DNA of 64,000 nt from Streptomyces venezuelae (GTDB taxonomy: Bacteria > Actinomycetota > Actinomycetes > Streptomycetales > Streptomycetaceae). The notes beneath the pieces are model-generated. The model worked only from the letters and a program-made list of their open reading frames with translations, was not told where the DNA came from and did no database searches. This document shows positions 1 to 8,077 of the stretch, in pieces (within the stretch, counting starts at the first letter, position 1; the number at the start of each line of letters is the position of its first letter). The DNA lies in the NCBI RefSeq assembly GCF_008642375.1, contig NZ_CP029194.1, positions 2,542,001 to 2,606,000 of the forward strand, given 5' to 3'. Position numbers and translations under genes: made by a program.

Positions 1-1740
1 GGCGCCGGGGCCGGGGGGCGGCTCCGGGGCGTCGGCCAGGAGAAGGGAGGCGCGGCCCGCGTCCTGCTTGCGGAGGAGGCGCAGGGCCTCGGCCGCGGCG
101 GCCGGTCCGGTGGCGGCGACCGCGTCGGCGGCGGCGCCGAGGGCGGCGGCCACGGGGATCTCGTATCCCGGGGTGACGGTGAGGAGTTGGGCGGCCGGGC
201 CGAGGAGTCCGGTGACGCCTGCGGAGAGCAGGGCGCCCGTGCCGTCCTTGCGGCGCAGGCCGAGGGCGAGGGTGTCGTGCCGGGCGCGGGTCGCGGCCCG
301 GCTCCGTTCGGCGGTCCCGAGCGCGTCGCGGGCGGCGCTCAGCGCGCCGTCCGCCTCGGCGAGTTCGCGGCGGGCCGCCTCGTACCGCTCGCCGTGCTCG
401 CCGTCCGCGGCGTCGAGGCCCTCGACCTCCGCCGTGAGCTGCTCGTACTCCTCCTGGGCGGCGACCGCCCGGTCCGCCGCCTCGTCCCGGGCGGCGGTCA
501 GCCGGTCGATCTCCGCCTGGGCGGCGGCGGCGCGCGAGCGGGCCGCGTTCACCTGGCCGTGGAGGCGGGCGAGGCCCTCGCGCCGGTCGGCGATGGCCCG
601 GGCCGCGTCCTTGAGACGGCGCTCCTCCGCGGTCAGCGCGCGTTCGAGCTCGGCGCGGTGGGCGACGGTGTCCTCCAGGGCGCGCTCGGCCGCCTCCAGG
701 GCGGCTTCGAGTTCGGCCTCCTGCTCACGGACGCGGGCGGCCTCCCGCTCCAGGTCCTCGGGATCACGGCCGCGCCGCTCCTCGGCGGGGGCGTCGTCGG
801 CGCTCTTCACGCGCGCGTCGGCGAGCGAGATCGTGCCTCGGACACGTTCGGCGAGCTGGGAGAGGGCGTACCAGCTCTGCTGGGCGCGTTCGAGGCGGGG
901 CGCGAGGGCCTGGACCTCCGCTTCGAGTGCCGCCTCGCGGGCGAGCGCCTCGCGCAGCTCCGCCGCGGTGGCCTCCTTGCGGGCGAGGAGCGCCGCCTCG
1001 TCGGCGACTTCGGCGGTGAGGGCCCGCTGCAGCCGGTCCAGGTCGTCGGCGAGGAGCCGGAGGCGGGCGTCGCGGAGGTCGGCCTGGATGACGACGGCGC
1101 GGCGGGCGACGGCGGCCTGCCGGCCGAGGGGCTTGAGCTGGCGGCGCAGCTCGTCGGCGAGGTCCTGCACGCGCGCGAGGTTGGCCTGCATCGCGTCCAG
1201 CTTCCGCAGCGCCTTCTCCTTGCGCTTGCGGTGCTTGAGGACGCCGGAGGCCTCCTCGATGAAGGCGCGGCGGCCCATCGGGTCGGCGTGCAGGACGGAG
1301 TCGAGCTGGCCCTGTCCGACGATGACGTGCATCTCGCGTCCGATGCCGGAGTCGGAGAGCAGGTCCTGGATGTCGAGCAGCCGGCAGGTGTCGCCGTTGA
1401 TCTGGTACTCGCTGCTGCCACCCCGGAACATGATCCGGGTGATGGTGACCTCGGCGTAGTCGATGGGCAGCGCGCCGTCGGAGTTGTCGATGGTCAGCGA
1501 GACCTCGGCGCGGCCGAGCGGGGGGCGCCCGGTCGTGCCGGCGAAGATGACGTCCTCCATCTTGCCGCCGCGCAGCGACTTGGCGCCCTGCTCTCCCATG
1601 ACCCAGGACAGGGCGTCCACGACGTTGGACTTACCCGATCCGTTGGGGCCCACGACGCAGGTGATGCCGGGTTCGAACCGCAGGGTCGTGGCCGAGGCGA
1701 ACGACTTGAATCCGCGGAGGGTCAGGGCCTTGAGGTGCAC
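1..1740 (-). CDS. smc: Chromosome segregation ATPase SMC (N-terminal part, cut by window edge)
   Basis: SMC is the ATPase of the condensin-like SMC-ScpAB complex, which compacts and resolves the nucleoid. The visible 580 residues hold the N-terminal half. The head starts with GTG (HLKALTLRGFKSFAS) and has the Walker A box GPNGSGKS at about residues 31-38. An Arg/Gly-rich head segment follows, with the SMC motif GEQGAKSLRGG near 50. From about 170 to 500 there is a long Ala/Glu/Arg heptad coiled coil, and the start of the hinge (LLGPAAQLLTV) lies near 510. The C-terminal coil, ABC signature and Walker B lie beyond position 1. The start at 1740 is chosen because the SMC N-terminus begins exactly there. 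The reading frame is intact to the edge. Confidence 0.96.
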   Translation of the reverse strand, partial: MHLKALTLRGFKSFASATTLRFEPGITCVVGPNGSGKSNVVDALSWVMGEQGAKSLRGGKMEDVIFAGTTGRPPLGRAEVSLTIDNSDGALPIDYAEVTITRIMFRGGSSEYQINGDTCRLLDIQDLLSDSGIGREMHVIVGQGQLDSVLHADPMGRRAFIEEASGVLKHRKRKEKALRKLDAMQANLARVQDLADELRRQLKPLGRQAAVARRAVVIQADLRDARLRLLADDLDRLQRALTAEVADEAALLARKEATAAELREALAREAALEAEVQALAPRLERAQQSWYALSQLAERVRGTISLADARVKSADDAPAEERRGRDPEDLEREAARVREQEAELEAALEAAERALEDTVAHRAELERALTAEERRLKDAARAIADRREGLARLHGQVNAARSRAAAAQAEIDRLTAARDEAADRAVAAQEEYEQLTAEVEGLDAADGEHGERYEAARRELAEADGALSAARDALGTAERSRAATRARHDTLALGLRRKDGTGALLSAGVTGLLGPAAQLLTVTPGYEIPVAAALGAAADAVAATGPAAAAEALRLLRKQDAGRASLLLADAPEPPPGPGA

Positions 1741-1974
1741 CCCGGGGACTCTACCGGGGCCCGCGCGTTTCACTCGCGAAGGTGCAGGGCAGATCACCGG
1801 GTGAGGAGGGGTGAGCCTGGGGTGGGCCGTGGGGGAAACGGCGGGTGAAAGAAAGAAGGGACGCCGAAGCGCCCCTTGCATATCCAGCTGTGCCTTGTCC
1901 TGCTACGCCGACGCGGCTTCCCGGTCGGCGATGCCGGACGGAGTGTTTCCCACCTGGCCCCTGGGGGCTGGTTG

Positions 1975-2193
1975 TCAGGTGAGCGCAGGCTCCGCCTGGG
2001 GTACGTCGAGATCGATGCTGTCGAGCAGCGACTCTCCCTGGTGCTGAGCGGCGGCAGCCGCGAGCGTGTCGTTCTCGGACTGGATCCGTACCAGCTCGGA
2101 TTCCAGGTCCTGGACACGCTGCTGAAGCCGTCGCATCTCGGCGAGGAGTCGCGGGTCGGAGCCGCCGACGTAACCGAGAAGCGCCTTTGCCAT
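1975..2193 (-). CDS. Small conserved coiled-coil protein, function unknown
   Basis: A 72-residue protein, start ATG at 2193 with GGAGG about ten bases upstream (transcript sense). The sequence begins MAKALLGYVGG and continues as a leucine/glutamate heptad stretch (LLAEMRRLQQRVQDLESELVRIQSEND) from about residue 14 to 42. It ends in an acidic tail with a DSIDLDVP element. I recall this small protein as a common Streptomyces gene next to smc, but no function is known to me. The short coiled coil suggests that it dimerises. Three overlapping longer frames cover the region; only this one has heptad periodicity and a clean ribosome-binding site. Confidence 0.75.
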   Translation of the reverse strand: MAKALLGYVGGSDPRLLAEMRRLQQRVQDLESELVRIQSENDTLAAAAAQHQGESLLDSIDLDVPQAEPALT

Positions 2194-2579
2194 GATGGAT
2201 GGTCCTCCACACTGAGTGACCGACCGATTGCGGTGTGGGTCGTGAGGGATTCGCACCCGCGGTGCTCGGCAGTGCATCGTGCCGGTTCTTACTGCCAAAC
2301 AGCTAAGGTGCGCGGGGATTCCAGCGTCTCACCAAAAAGTTTGACGGTCAACACGATCACGCCCCGTTCGAAGGGGCGCCCGGGGAGTCGGCGGCCGCGC
2401 GACAAGCAGCGGTGCCTCTCGACCCGGTGCCTCGGGGCGTGGCGATCATCCTTAACGGGCAGCCTTCCACGGCGCGCACTTCTTGGCAACCACCAGGCAG
2501 TTCTCCCGTCCCGCCCTCGTCACGGCGCGTTCCGCCGGCACCCCTCCCGGTCACCGGGGAGGGGCCACCGCCACGAACG
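2194..2579. other. Intergenic region, 386 bp
   Basis: No convincing gene. It should carry the promoter of the 72-residue protein (minus strand). An 11-bp palindrome TTGACGGTCAA lies at 2341-2351; on the minus strand its TTGACC could serve as a -35 element, but no good -10 is visible. The region next to acyP (2500-2579) is just GC-rich. Confidence 0.4.
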
Positions 2580-2861
2580 TCAGCGGATCGCGAAGGTCTC
2601 GTAGCCTCCGCGCGGGGTGCCCCATATCTCCGTGACGCCGTCCACGCGGCCGGGTGTGTCGCCCGTGCGGAGCCAGTCGAGAAGACGGTGGCAATTCTCA
2701 CTCGGCCCCTCGGCCACCACCTGGACCCGGCCGTCGTCGAGGTTCAGGGCGAAGCCCACGAGGCCGCCGATCTCCAGTGCGTTTGCCCTGGTGAACCAGC
2801 GGAAGCCCACTCCCTGTACCCGGCCGCGCACCCAGGCGGTCATCCGTACGTCGTCACTCAT
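2580..2861 (-). CDS. acyP: Acylphosphatase
   Basis: A 93-residue cytosolic enzyme that hydrolyses acyl phosphates such as carbamoyl or acetyl phosphate. The family signature [11 protein letters not shown] (residues 13-23) holds the catalytic Arg of the phosphate-binding loop (here R22). The second signature, with catalytic Asn, is [17 protein letters not shown] (Asn at about 40). Length is normal for the family. The start ATG at 2861 gives [17 protein letters not shown]. An acylphosphatase beside smc is also a mycobacterial arrangement as I recall, which supports orthology. The substrate in the cell is not known. Confidence 0.95.
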   Translation of the reverse strand: MSDDVRMTAWVRGRVQGVGFRWFTRANALEIGGLVGFALNLDDGRVQVVAEGPSENCHRLLDWLRTGDTPGRVDGVTEIWGTPRGGYETFAIR

Positions 2862-2990
2862 GGCTGCACGCTAACCGGCGGATCCCCCGATGAGCACGTC
2901 GCCCCGGCTTCTCATCGCGTACAGTCCCGACGGAATGCGGCTCACCCGTTCGGGCGCGCGCCATTCGACTTTCGGTCCACATCGCGCTGA

Positions 2991-3039
2991 CAGCAAAGAT
3001 CAGCAAAGAACAGCAAAGACCGGCACACACCAGCAAGGA
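2991..3039. repeat. Ten-base phased direct repeats upstream of the CAP-domain gene
   Basis: CAGCAAAGA occurs at 2991-2999, 3001-3009 and 3011-3019, with a fourth variant CAGCAAGGA at 3031-3039. The units are ten bases apart, about one helical turn, in the 93 bases before the start codon at 3084. They are either a low-complexity leader or a binding array; the sequence alone does not decide. Confidence 0.7.
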
Positions 3040-3083
3040 TCCGCAGGGAACGGCGGAGCTCCGCAGAGGAAGGCAGGCAGCAC

Positions 3084-4076
3084 ATGGGACGCCACCGTCG
3101 CTCCGGCTCCGCACCCGCCGCAGAAGACTACGCGGCCGGTTCGGACCACCGACACCGGGGTGACCGCCGCAAGCGGCGGAGCACCTCCGTGCGCACCGGA
3201 CTCCTGGGCGCCTCCGCGGCGGTCGCGGTGGGAGCCGTGGCCGTCGCCTCGGGTCTGCTCCCCGGCGGGGACACCTTCACCGTCGGGAACGCCGGCTCGG
3301 ACGAGCGCCAGGTCCAGTCCCGGCAGGCCCCGGAGCTGACGACACAGGGCGGGGCGACCCAGACCCCGACCGGCGGCGGGTCGGGCGGCACGGGCACGGC
3401 CGGCACGGCGGGCTCCGGTTCGGGCAAGAGCCCGAGCGCGCGCCCGAGCGCGAGCGCGAGCAAGTCCGCCTCGCCCTCCACCGCCCCCTCCACCTCCGCG
3501 AAGCCGACTCCGAAGCCGACCCCGTCGAAGGCGACGGCCAAGGCCGAGCCCGTGACCCCGAAGGTCCCGGTCGCGCCCACGACGAAGCCGGCCGCGCCGC
3601 GGCCGACGCCGACGCCGACACCGACCCCGACCCCGACCCCGGACCCGACCACCGAGGCGCCGGCCGAGACCCCGGCCGCCCCCTCCACGGCCAACCGGGG
3701 AACGGCGGCCGAGGCGGAGGTGCTCCGGCTGGTCAACGTCGAGCGCGCCAAGGTGGGCTGCACCCCGGTCCGCGCGGACGCGCAGCTCGCGGCGCTGGCC
3801 GGGGCGTTCAGCACGGACATGGCGGAGCGCGGCTTCTTCGACCACACGGACCCGGACGGGGACACCCCGTGGGCGCGCGCCGAGCAGGCGGGCGTCACGG
3901 GCCTGGCCGGCGAGAACATCGCGCGCGGCCAGGCGGACGCGGCGGCCGTGATGGACTCCTGGATGAACAGCGACGGCCACCGCGCCAACATCCTGAACTG
4001 CGACTACACGACGCTGGGCGTCGGCGTGCACTTCGCCGACGGCGGCCCCTGGTGGACCCAGGACTTCGGCCGCTGA
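3084..4076 (+). CDS. Secreted CAP-domain (SCP/PR-1-like) protein
   Basis: A 330-residue exported or membrane-anchored protein. The basic N-terminus (MGRHRRSG, then RRKRRSTSVR) precedes one hydrophobic segment at about 41-61 (GLLGASAAVAVGAVAVASGLL), which is a signal or anchor. Residues 85-205 are a Pro/Thr/Ser/Lys-rich linker that includes PTPTPTPTPTP, typical of cell-wall-spanning proteins. The CAP domain fills about 210-330. It starts EAEVLRLVNVERAKVGC, contains a FFDHTDPDGDTPW block and GENIARGQ, and ends DGHRANILNCDYTTLGVGVHF and WTQDFG. The conserved His and Glu of CAP proteins are present. The biochemical role of bacterial CAP proteins is uncertain. A strong hairpin follows the stop. 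Confidence 0.88.
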   Translation: MGRHRRSGSAPAAEDYAAGSDHRHRGDRRKRRSTSVRTGLLGASAAVAVGAVAVASGLLPGGDTFTVGNAGSDERQVQSRQAPELTTQGGATQTPTGGGSGGTGTAGTAGSGSGKSPSARPSASASKSASPSTAPSTSAKPTPKPTPSKATAKAEPVTPKVPVAPTTKPAAPRPTPTPTPTPTPTPDPTTEAPAETPAAPSTANRGTAAEAEVLRLVNVERAKVGCTPVRADAQLAALAGAFSTDMAERGFFDHTDPDGDTPWARAEQAGVTGLAGENIARGQADAAAVMDSWMNSDGHRANILNCDYTTLGVGVHFADGGPWWTQDFGR

Positions 4077-4094
4077 GGCCGTTCCCGCACACGG

Positions 4095-4131
4095 AAAGGG
4101 CCCCGTCACCACTGCGGTGACGGGGCCCTTT
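4095..4131. terminator. Bidirectional terminator between converging genes
   Basis: A perfect 16-bp stem AAAGGGCCCCGTCACC with a 5-base loop and a T-rich flank on the plus side and an A/T flank on the other. It lies between the converging CAP-domain gene and the flavodoxin-family gene. Confidence 0.9.
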
Positions 4132-4185
4132 TCGTTGCACGGGATCAGGCGCGGGATCAGGCGCGGGACCGGGCGGGGCCTGCGG

Positions 4186-4770
4186 TCAGGCGGCGACCTT
4201 GCCGGCCGCGAAGGTGCGCGCGGTCACGGCGACGCGGTGGCCGAGGTGCTCGGCGGTGGCGACATCCGCCTTGTGGACGCCGTCGGGGCCGAGGTCGGTG
4301 TGGGTCTGGGCGCCGGCGCCGGAGAAGAAGCCGAGGCGGTTGAGGTCGTTCTCGGAGGCCTCGCTGCTGTTCCAGCCGGGCTTCAGACCGAGGTTGACCC
4401 AGGTCATGCCGTGCTGGCCGGCGAGGGTCTGGAAGAACTGCAGGGTGTGCAGCTTGTCACCGCTCTTGGAGCCGGAGTTGGTGAATCCGGCGGCGAGCTT
4501 GTCCAGCCAGGCGTCGGCGAACCAGCGCTTCGAGGTGGCCTCGGCGAACTGGTGGAAGGCGCCCGAGGCGGTGCCCATGTAGGTCGGGGAGCCGAAGACG
4601 ATCGCGTCGGAGGAGTCGAGCAGCTCCCACTCGGCGTCGGTGATCCCGTCGACGTTGATCAGGTGGACGGTGGCACCCGCGTCGACGGCACCGGCGCGGA
4701 CGGCTTCGGCCAGGACCGCGGTGTGGCCGTAGCCGGAGTGGTAGGCGATGGAGACGACGGGGGTGGTCAC
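4186..4770 (-). CDS. Flavodoxin-family NAD(P)H:quinone reductase-like protein (WrbA-type)
   Basis: A 194-residue FMN-binding fold. The N-terminal phosphate loop is YHSGYGHTAVLAEAV (residues 9-23). FGSPTYMGTASGAF (about 57-70) is the second FMN-binding loop of WrbA-like proteins, and GFTNSGSKSGDKLHTLQF is the third. Such proteins reduce quinones by two electrons. The start is GTG at 4770, preceded by GAGGAG; reading further upstream would run into the divergent regulator. It is divergent from an HxlR-type regulator at 4894 and probably controlled by it. The alternative name would be simply NADPH-dependent FMN reductase. Confidence 0.85.
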   Translation of the reverse strand: MTTPVVSIAYHSGYGHTAVLAEAVRAGAVDAGATVHLINVDGITDAEWELLDSSDAIVFGSPTYMGTASGAFHQFAEATSKRWFADAWLDKLAAGFTNSGSKSGDKLHTLQFFQTLAGQHGMTWVNLGLKPGWNSSEASENDLNRLGFFSGAGAQTHTDLGPDGVHKADVATAEHLGHRVAVTARTFAAGKVAA

Positions 4771-4827
4771 AAGAAGCTCCTCGAAAGGTCTGCGGGGGTA
4801 TGACCAGAAGTAGAGCACTAACTTTTG

Positions 4828-4871
4828 GAAAGCGCAAGCAATCAGAAAGCGCACCACTGTCGGTAAGCGCT
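4828..4871. promoter_or_regulatory. Candidate HxlR operator: three GAAAGCGC-like repeats
   Basis: In the 123-bp divergent spacer, GAAAGCGCA occurs at 4828-4836 and again at 4845-4853, and GTAAGCGCT at 4863-4871. The spacing is 17 and 18 bases. The repeats lie between the two start codons, where an HxlR regulator would control both promoters. This is inference from position and repetition. Confidence 0.5.
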
Positions 4872-4893
4872 GTGCGCGAGTACGGTAGAGGGC

Positions 4894-5280
4894 ATGACTG
4901 ACGATCTCGCCTACGACGTCTTCGCGCGGGCCTGTCCCTCGCGCGGCACGCTGGAGCACGTGACGGGCCGCTGGGGCAGCCTGACCCTGGGCGCCCTGTA
5001 CGACGGGACGTTCCGCTTCAACGAGCTGCGGCGCCGGGTCGACGGCGTGAGCGAGAAGATGCTGTCGCAGACGCTCCACGCGCTGGAGCGCGACGGTCTC
5101 GTCCACCGGGACGCACAGCCCACGAACCCACCGCGGGTCGACTACCGCCTCACGCCGCTCGGCCGTGAGATCGCGGAGCGGCTCATCGGCCTGATCGAGC
5201 TGGTGGAGGGGCGCATGCCGCAGGTCGAGGCGGCACGCGAGAATTACGACGCGGAGCGCACGGCCCCGGTCACGAGCTGA
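4894..5280 (+). CDS. HxlR-family winged-helix transcriptional regulator
   Basis: A 128-residue regulator. It has the HxlR layout: CPSRGTLEHVTGRWGSLTLGAL (residues 14-35) with the N-terminal Cys14 and the conserved GRW, then FNELRRRVDGVSEKMLSQTLHALERDGLVHR (about 42-72) as recognition helix and wing. RVDYRLTPLGREI follows at about 80-92. Many HxlR members sense quinones or electrophiles through the N-terminal Cys, which fits the divergent quinone-reductase-like neighbour. The start ATG at 4894 is preceded by TAGAGGG. It converges on mutM, with a gap of 29 bases. Confidence 0.9.
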   Translation: MTDDLAYDVFARACPSRGTLEHVTGRWGSLTLGALYDGTFRFNELRRRVDGVSEKMLSQTLHALERDGLVHRDAQPTNPPRVDYRLTPLGREIAERLIGLIELVEGRMPQVEAARENYDAERTAPVTS

Positions 5281-5309
5281 CCGCCCTCGTCGTCACGCGG
5301 GCGGGATCG

Positions 5310-6170
5310 TCACGCGCTCGGGCGCGGCGGCCGCTGGCAGCGCGGGCAGAAGTAGCTGGAGCGGTTCATCCAGGGGCGCCTGCGCATCGGCGTGCCGCAG
5401 CGGTGGCACGGCTCGCCCTCGCGCCCGTAGGCGTCGAGCGAGCGGTCGAAGTAGCCGGACTCGCCGTTGACGTTCACGTACAGGCTGTCGAAGCTGGTGC
5501 CGCCGACCGCGAGGGCTTCGTTCATGACGTCCCGGGCGTGCCCGAGGAGTTCCGCCGAGCGCGGGCGGGTGAGCGTGCCGGTGGGCCGGTCGTAGTGCAG
5601 CCTGGACCGCCAGAGCGCCTCGTCCGCGTAGATGTTGCCGACGCCGCTGATCAGCGACTGGTCGAGCAGGGCCCGCTTGACGGTCGTACGCCGCAGCCGC
5701 AGCGCGCGGTGGAACGCGGCCTCGTCGAACTCGGGGTCCAGCGGATCCCGGGCGATGTGCGCGATGACGTCCGGCAGTCCGTCGGGGGTCTGGTCGTGGA
5801 GCGAGAGCCCACCGAAGGTGCGCTGGTCGACGAAGCGGAGCTCGGTGCCGGCGGCGTCGTCGAAGCGGATCCGGATGCGGAGGTGCTTCTCGTCCGCGGC
5901 ACCCTCCGGCTGGACGAGCAGCTGGCCGCTCATGCCCAGGTGCCCGAGGACGGAGGTACCGGTGTCGGCCAGCGGCAGCCAGAGGTACTTGCCGCGGCGC
6001 CGCGCCACCTCGAACCGCTGCCCCTTCAGCCGGGACGCGAAGTCCGCGCCGCCGGCCGGATGGCGCCGTACGGCCCTCGGGTGCAGCACCTCGACCTCGG
6101 TCACGGTCCGCCCGGCGACCCAGCGCTCCAGTCCGCGCCGTACGACCTCGACCTCGGGCAGCTCGGGCAC
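5310..6170 (-). CDS. mutM: Formamidopyrimidine-DNA glycosylase (Fpg/MutM)
   Basis: A 286-residue bifunctional base-excision enzyme that removes 8-oxoguanine and formamidopyrimidines and nicks at the AP site. The start is GTG at 6170, because maturation must expose the catalytic Pro2-Glu3 ([12 protein letters not shown]). [19 protein letters not shown] holds the conserved catalytic Lys in the beta-hairpin. [16 protein letters not shown] (about 165-180) is the H2TH segment. The C-terminal zinc finger has four cysteines, CHRCG and CPRCQ, around residues 247-279. Length is normal. A strong terminator separates it from the upstream rnc, so it probably has its own promoter in the 117-bp gap. Confidence 0.96.
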   Translation of the reverse strand: MPELPEVEVVRRGLERWVAGRTVTEVEVLHPRAVRRHPAGGADFASRLKGQRFEVARRRGKYLWLPLADTGTSVLGHLGMSGQLLVQPEGAADEKHLRIRIRFDDAAGTELRFVDQRTFGGLSLHDQTPDGLPDVIAHIARDPLDPEFDEAAFHRALRLRRTTVKRALLDQSLISGVGNIYADEALWRSRLHYDRPTGTLTRPRSAELLGHARDVMNEALAVGGTSFDSLYVNVNGESGYFDRSLDAYGREGEPCHRCGTPMRRRPWMNRSSYFCPRCQRPPRPSA

Positions 6171-6236
6171 GGGACTCCTCCGGACGACGTCGATCGACAG
6201 CGCCTCAACCCTACCGGCGTACACGCCGAGGAAAAA

Positions 6237-6266
6237 CGAGAACCCCGCCCTGGGGCGGGGTTCTCG
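6237..6266 (-). terminator. Rho-independent terminator after rnc
   Basis: The stem CGAGAACCCCGCCC pairs with GGGCGGGGTTCTCG and is followed, in minus-strand sense, by TTTTTC. It closes the sepIVA-DUF177-rpmF-rnc group and precedes the mutM start. Confidence 0.9.
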
Positions 6267-6287
6267 GGAAGCGGTGGGTGAAGGCCC

Positions 6288-7100
6288 TCAGGCCGTCGCC
6301 CCGTCCGTGGTCGGAGAGGGGTCGGCGACCTCTCCCGTACCGGCTTCGGCAGCGGCCTTGGCCGCCGCCACTCGCTCGTCCGCGGCCGCGCGAATCGCAC
6401 GCCACGCGGACTCCGCCGCCTGCTGTTCCGCTTCCTTCTTGCTGCGGCCGGTGCCGGTGCCGTACGAGACACCACCGACGCGGGCGGCAGCAGTGAAGAC
6501 CTTCTCGTGGTCCGGGCCCTCTTCGGTGACGAGGTATTCCGGCACACCCAGGCCCTCGGCCGCGGTGAGCTCCTGGAGACTGGTCTTCCAGTCCAGGCCG
6601 GCACCGAGGCTTGAGGACTTCTCGATCAGCGGGTCGAAGAGCCGGTGAACCAGCTCGGACGCCGCGTCGAGGCCCTGGTCGAGATAGACCGCGCCGATCA
6701 CCGCTTCAAGGGTGTCGGCGAGGATGGACGCCTTGTCCCGGCCGCCCGTGCCCTCTTCGCCCCGGCCGAGCCGGATGAAGGAGCCGAGTTCGAGGCCGCG
6801 ACCGACCTCCGCAAGTGCGCGTGAGTTGACCACCGCGGCCCGCAGCTTGGCCAGCTGGCCTTCGGGCAGGTCGGGGTGGGTGCGATACAGCGTGTCCGTG
6901 ACCACCAGGCCGAGCACGGAGTCCCCGAGGAACTCGAGACGCTCGTTGGTGGGCAGGCCGCCGTTCTCGTACGCGAACGAACGGTGGGTCAGTGCACGCA
7001 CCAGAAGGGCGGACTCGAGCCGATAGCCGAGCCGCCCTTCCAGAAGCGTGTGGGACGAGGCATGGTCCGTCTTGTCGTCCGTCTTGCGGGACTCAGACAT
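6288..7100 (-). CDS. rnc: Ribonuclease III
   Basis: A 270-residue double-strand RNA endonuclease used in rRNA processing and mRNA decay. In Streptomyces it is also known as AbsB, a global regulator of antibiotic production. The catalytic signature [13 protein letters not shown] is at about residues 53-65, with the second acidic cluster [19 protein letters not shown] near 125-145. The dsRNA-binding domain covers about 168-240 ([11 protein letters not shown], then [15 protein letters not shown]). The Ala/Glu-rich tail is typical of actinomycetes. The ATG at 7100 (MSESRKTDD) is chosen over upstream in-frame codons that would overlap rpmF. It is 20 bases downstream of rpmF. Confidence 0.96.
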   Translation of the reverse strand: MSESRKTDDKTDHASSHTLLEGRLGYRLESALLVRALTHRSFAYENGGLPTNERLEFLGDSVLGLVVTDTLYRTHPDLPEGQLAKLRAAVVNSRALAEVGRGLELGSFIRLGRGEEGTGGRDKASILADTLEAVIGAVYLDQGLDAASELVHRLFDPLIEKSSSLGAGLDWKTSLQELTAAEGLGVPEYLVTEEGPDHEKVFTAAARVGGVSYGTGTGRSKKEAEQQAAESAWRAIRAAADERVAAAKAAAEAGTGEVADPSPTTDGATA

Positions 7101-7120
7101 TGCGCCTCTCACCAGCCCAA

Positions 7121-7294
7121 TCAGACCGAGAGGACCTGGCGCTTGTTGTAGGTGCCGCAGCTCGGGCACGCGATGTGCTGCAGCTTCGGCTCCTGGCAAC
7201 GCTCACACGAAACCAGGGTGGGGACCGCAGCCTTCCACTGCGACCGGCGGTGGCGCGTGTTGCTGCGCGACATCTTCCGCTTCGGAACAGCCAC
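7121..7294 (-). CDS. rpmF: 50S ribosomal protein L32
   Basis: A 57-residue ribosomal protein beginning (GTG) [19 protein letters not shown]. The two zinc-ligand pairs CERC (residues 30-33) and CPSC (43-46) make it the Cys-containing form. The start codon overlaps nothing, and the stop of the upstream DUF177 gene is two bases away, so the two are translationally coupled. This rpmF-DUF177 pairing is widely conserved in bacteria. It is too short to be found by length alone but unmistakable by sequence. Confidence 0.97.
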   Translation of the reverse strand: MAVPKRKMSRSNTRHRRSQWKAAVPTLVSCERCQEPKLQHIACPSCGTYNKRQVLSV

Positions 7295-7296
7295 GG

Positions 7297-7917
7297 CTAC
7301 TTCTCCTGCTTCTCGGCGGCGCTTCGGACGTCCCCGTCAGAGGCTTTGCCGCTCATGTTGTCCTTCTCATCGGTTCCCAGCGAACCGGCGAGTCCCTGCA
7401 ATGCCGCCCAACGGGCGTCGACGGCATCATGGTGGTGGTCCGGGTCCTCGTTCAGGTTGGCTCCACACTCGGAGCACAGACCCGCACAGTCGTCCCGGCA
7501 CACCGGCTGCATCGGCAGTGCGAGCACCACCGCATCACGCAGCAGAGGCTCGAGGTCGAACATGCCGTCCTCGAGGGGGATCATGTCCTCGCCTTCCTCG
7601 GCTTCGTCGTCCGCGGCCGCCTTGGAGCGGCCCCGGTCGTCGGAGTCGGGGTACGAGAACATCTCCTGGAAGTCCACGTCGAGCTCGAGCTCGACGGGCT
7701 CCAGACACCTTACGCACTCCCCCTCGGCCGATGCACGGGCGGTGCCTGTGACAAGCACCCCTTCCATGACCGATTCGAGACGGAGATCGATTTCCACCGG
7801 AGCGCCCTCGGGCACCCCGATGACCCCTTCGACACCGAGGGCCGCGGGGGCCTCTACGGAGCGCGAGAGCCGCTGGAGGGCACCAGGACGCCGCCCCAGC
7901 TCGTGCGTGTCGAACAC
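7297..7917 (-). CDS. YceD/DUF177 family protein (rpmF partner)
   Basis: About 206 residues with the two DUF177 cysteine elements: CVRCLEP near 73-79 and [13 protein letters not shown] near 143-155. A highly acidic middle ([10 protein letters not shown]) lies between them. The family is linked to 23S rRNA accumulation and precedes rpmF in many genomes. The true start is probably further upstream. The frame stays open, and the residues [20 protein letters not shown] look conserved back to a CTG at 7950 with GGAAGAG in front; the GTG at 7917 is the first conventional start codon. Treat the N-terminus as uncertain by 11 residues. Confidence 0.85.
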   Translation of the reverse strand: MFDTHELGRRPGALQRLSRSVEAPAALGVEGVIGVPEGAPVEIDLRLESVMEGVLVTGTARASAEGECVRCLEPVELELDVDFQEMFSYPDSDDRGRSKAAADDEAEEGEDMIPLEDGMFDLEPLLRDAVVLALPMQPVCRDDCAGLCSECGANLNEDPDHHHDAVDARWAALQGLAGSLGTDEKDNMSGKASDGDVRSAAEKQEK

Positions 7918-8077
7918 GAGGGGGTTGCGGTGGTCGAGGCGCGTGCTCAGGGCTCTTCCTGCTTTCGAATCGTGAGGGGGCCGCCAGAAGTGGGCAGCAA
8001 GGATCGCGGAACAGGCGCGACCGAAGAGCCAGGATACTGGACGCTTCGCTCAGGGCCCAATCCGGGCCCCGCGCCCT

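Noticed and set aside
2245..2265. tRNA T-arm-like sequence GGGTGCGAATCCC (minus strand)
   Set aside because: No matching acceptor, D- or anticodon arm around it; the T-loop consensus TTCRA is also not met.
3000..4112. Arg/Gly-rich minus-strand frames over the CAP-domain gene
   Set aside because: They are the complement of the Pro/Thr linker (PTPT repeats) and have no ribosome-binding site or motif.
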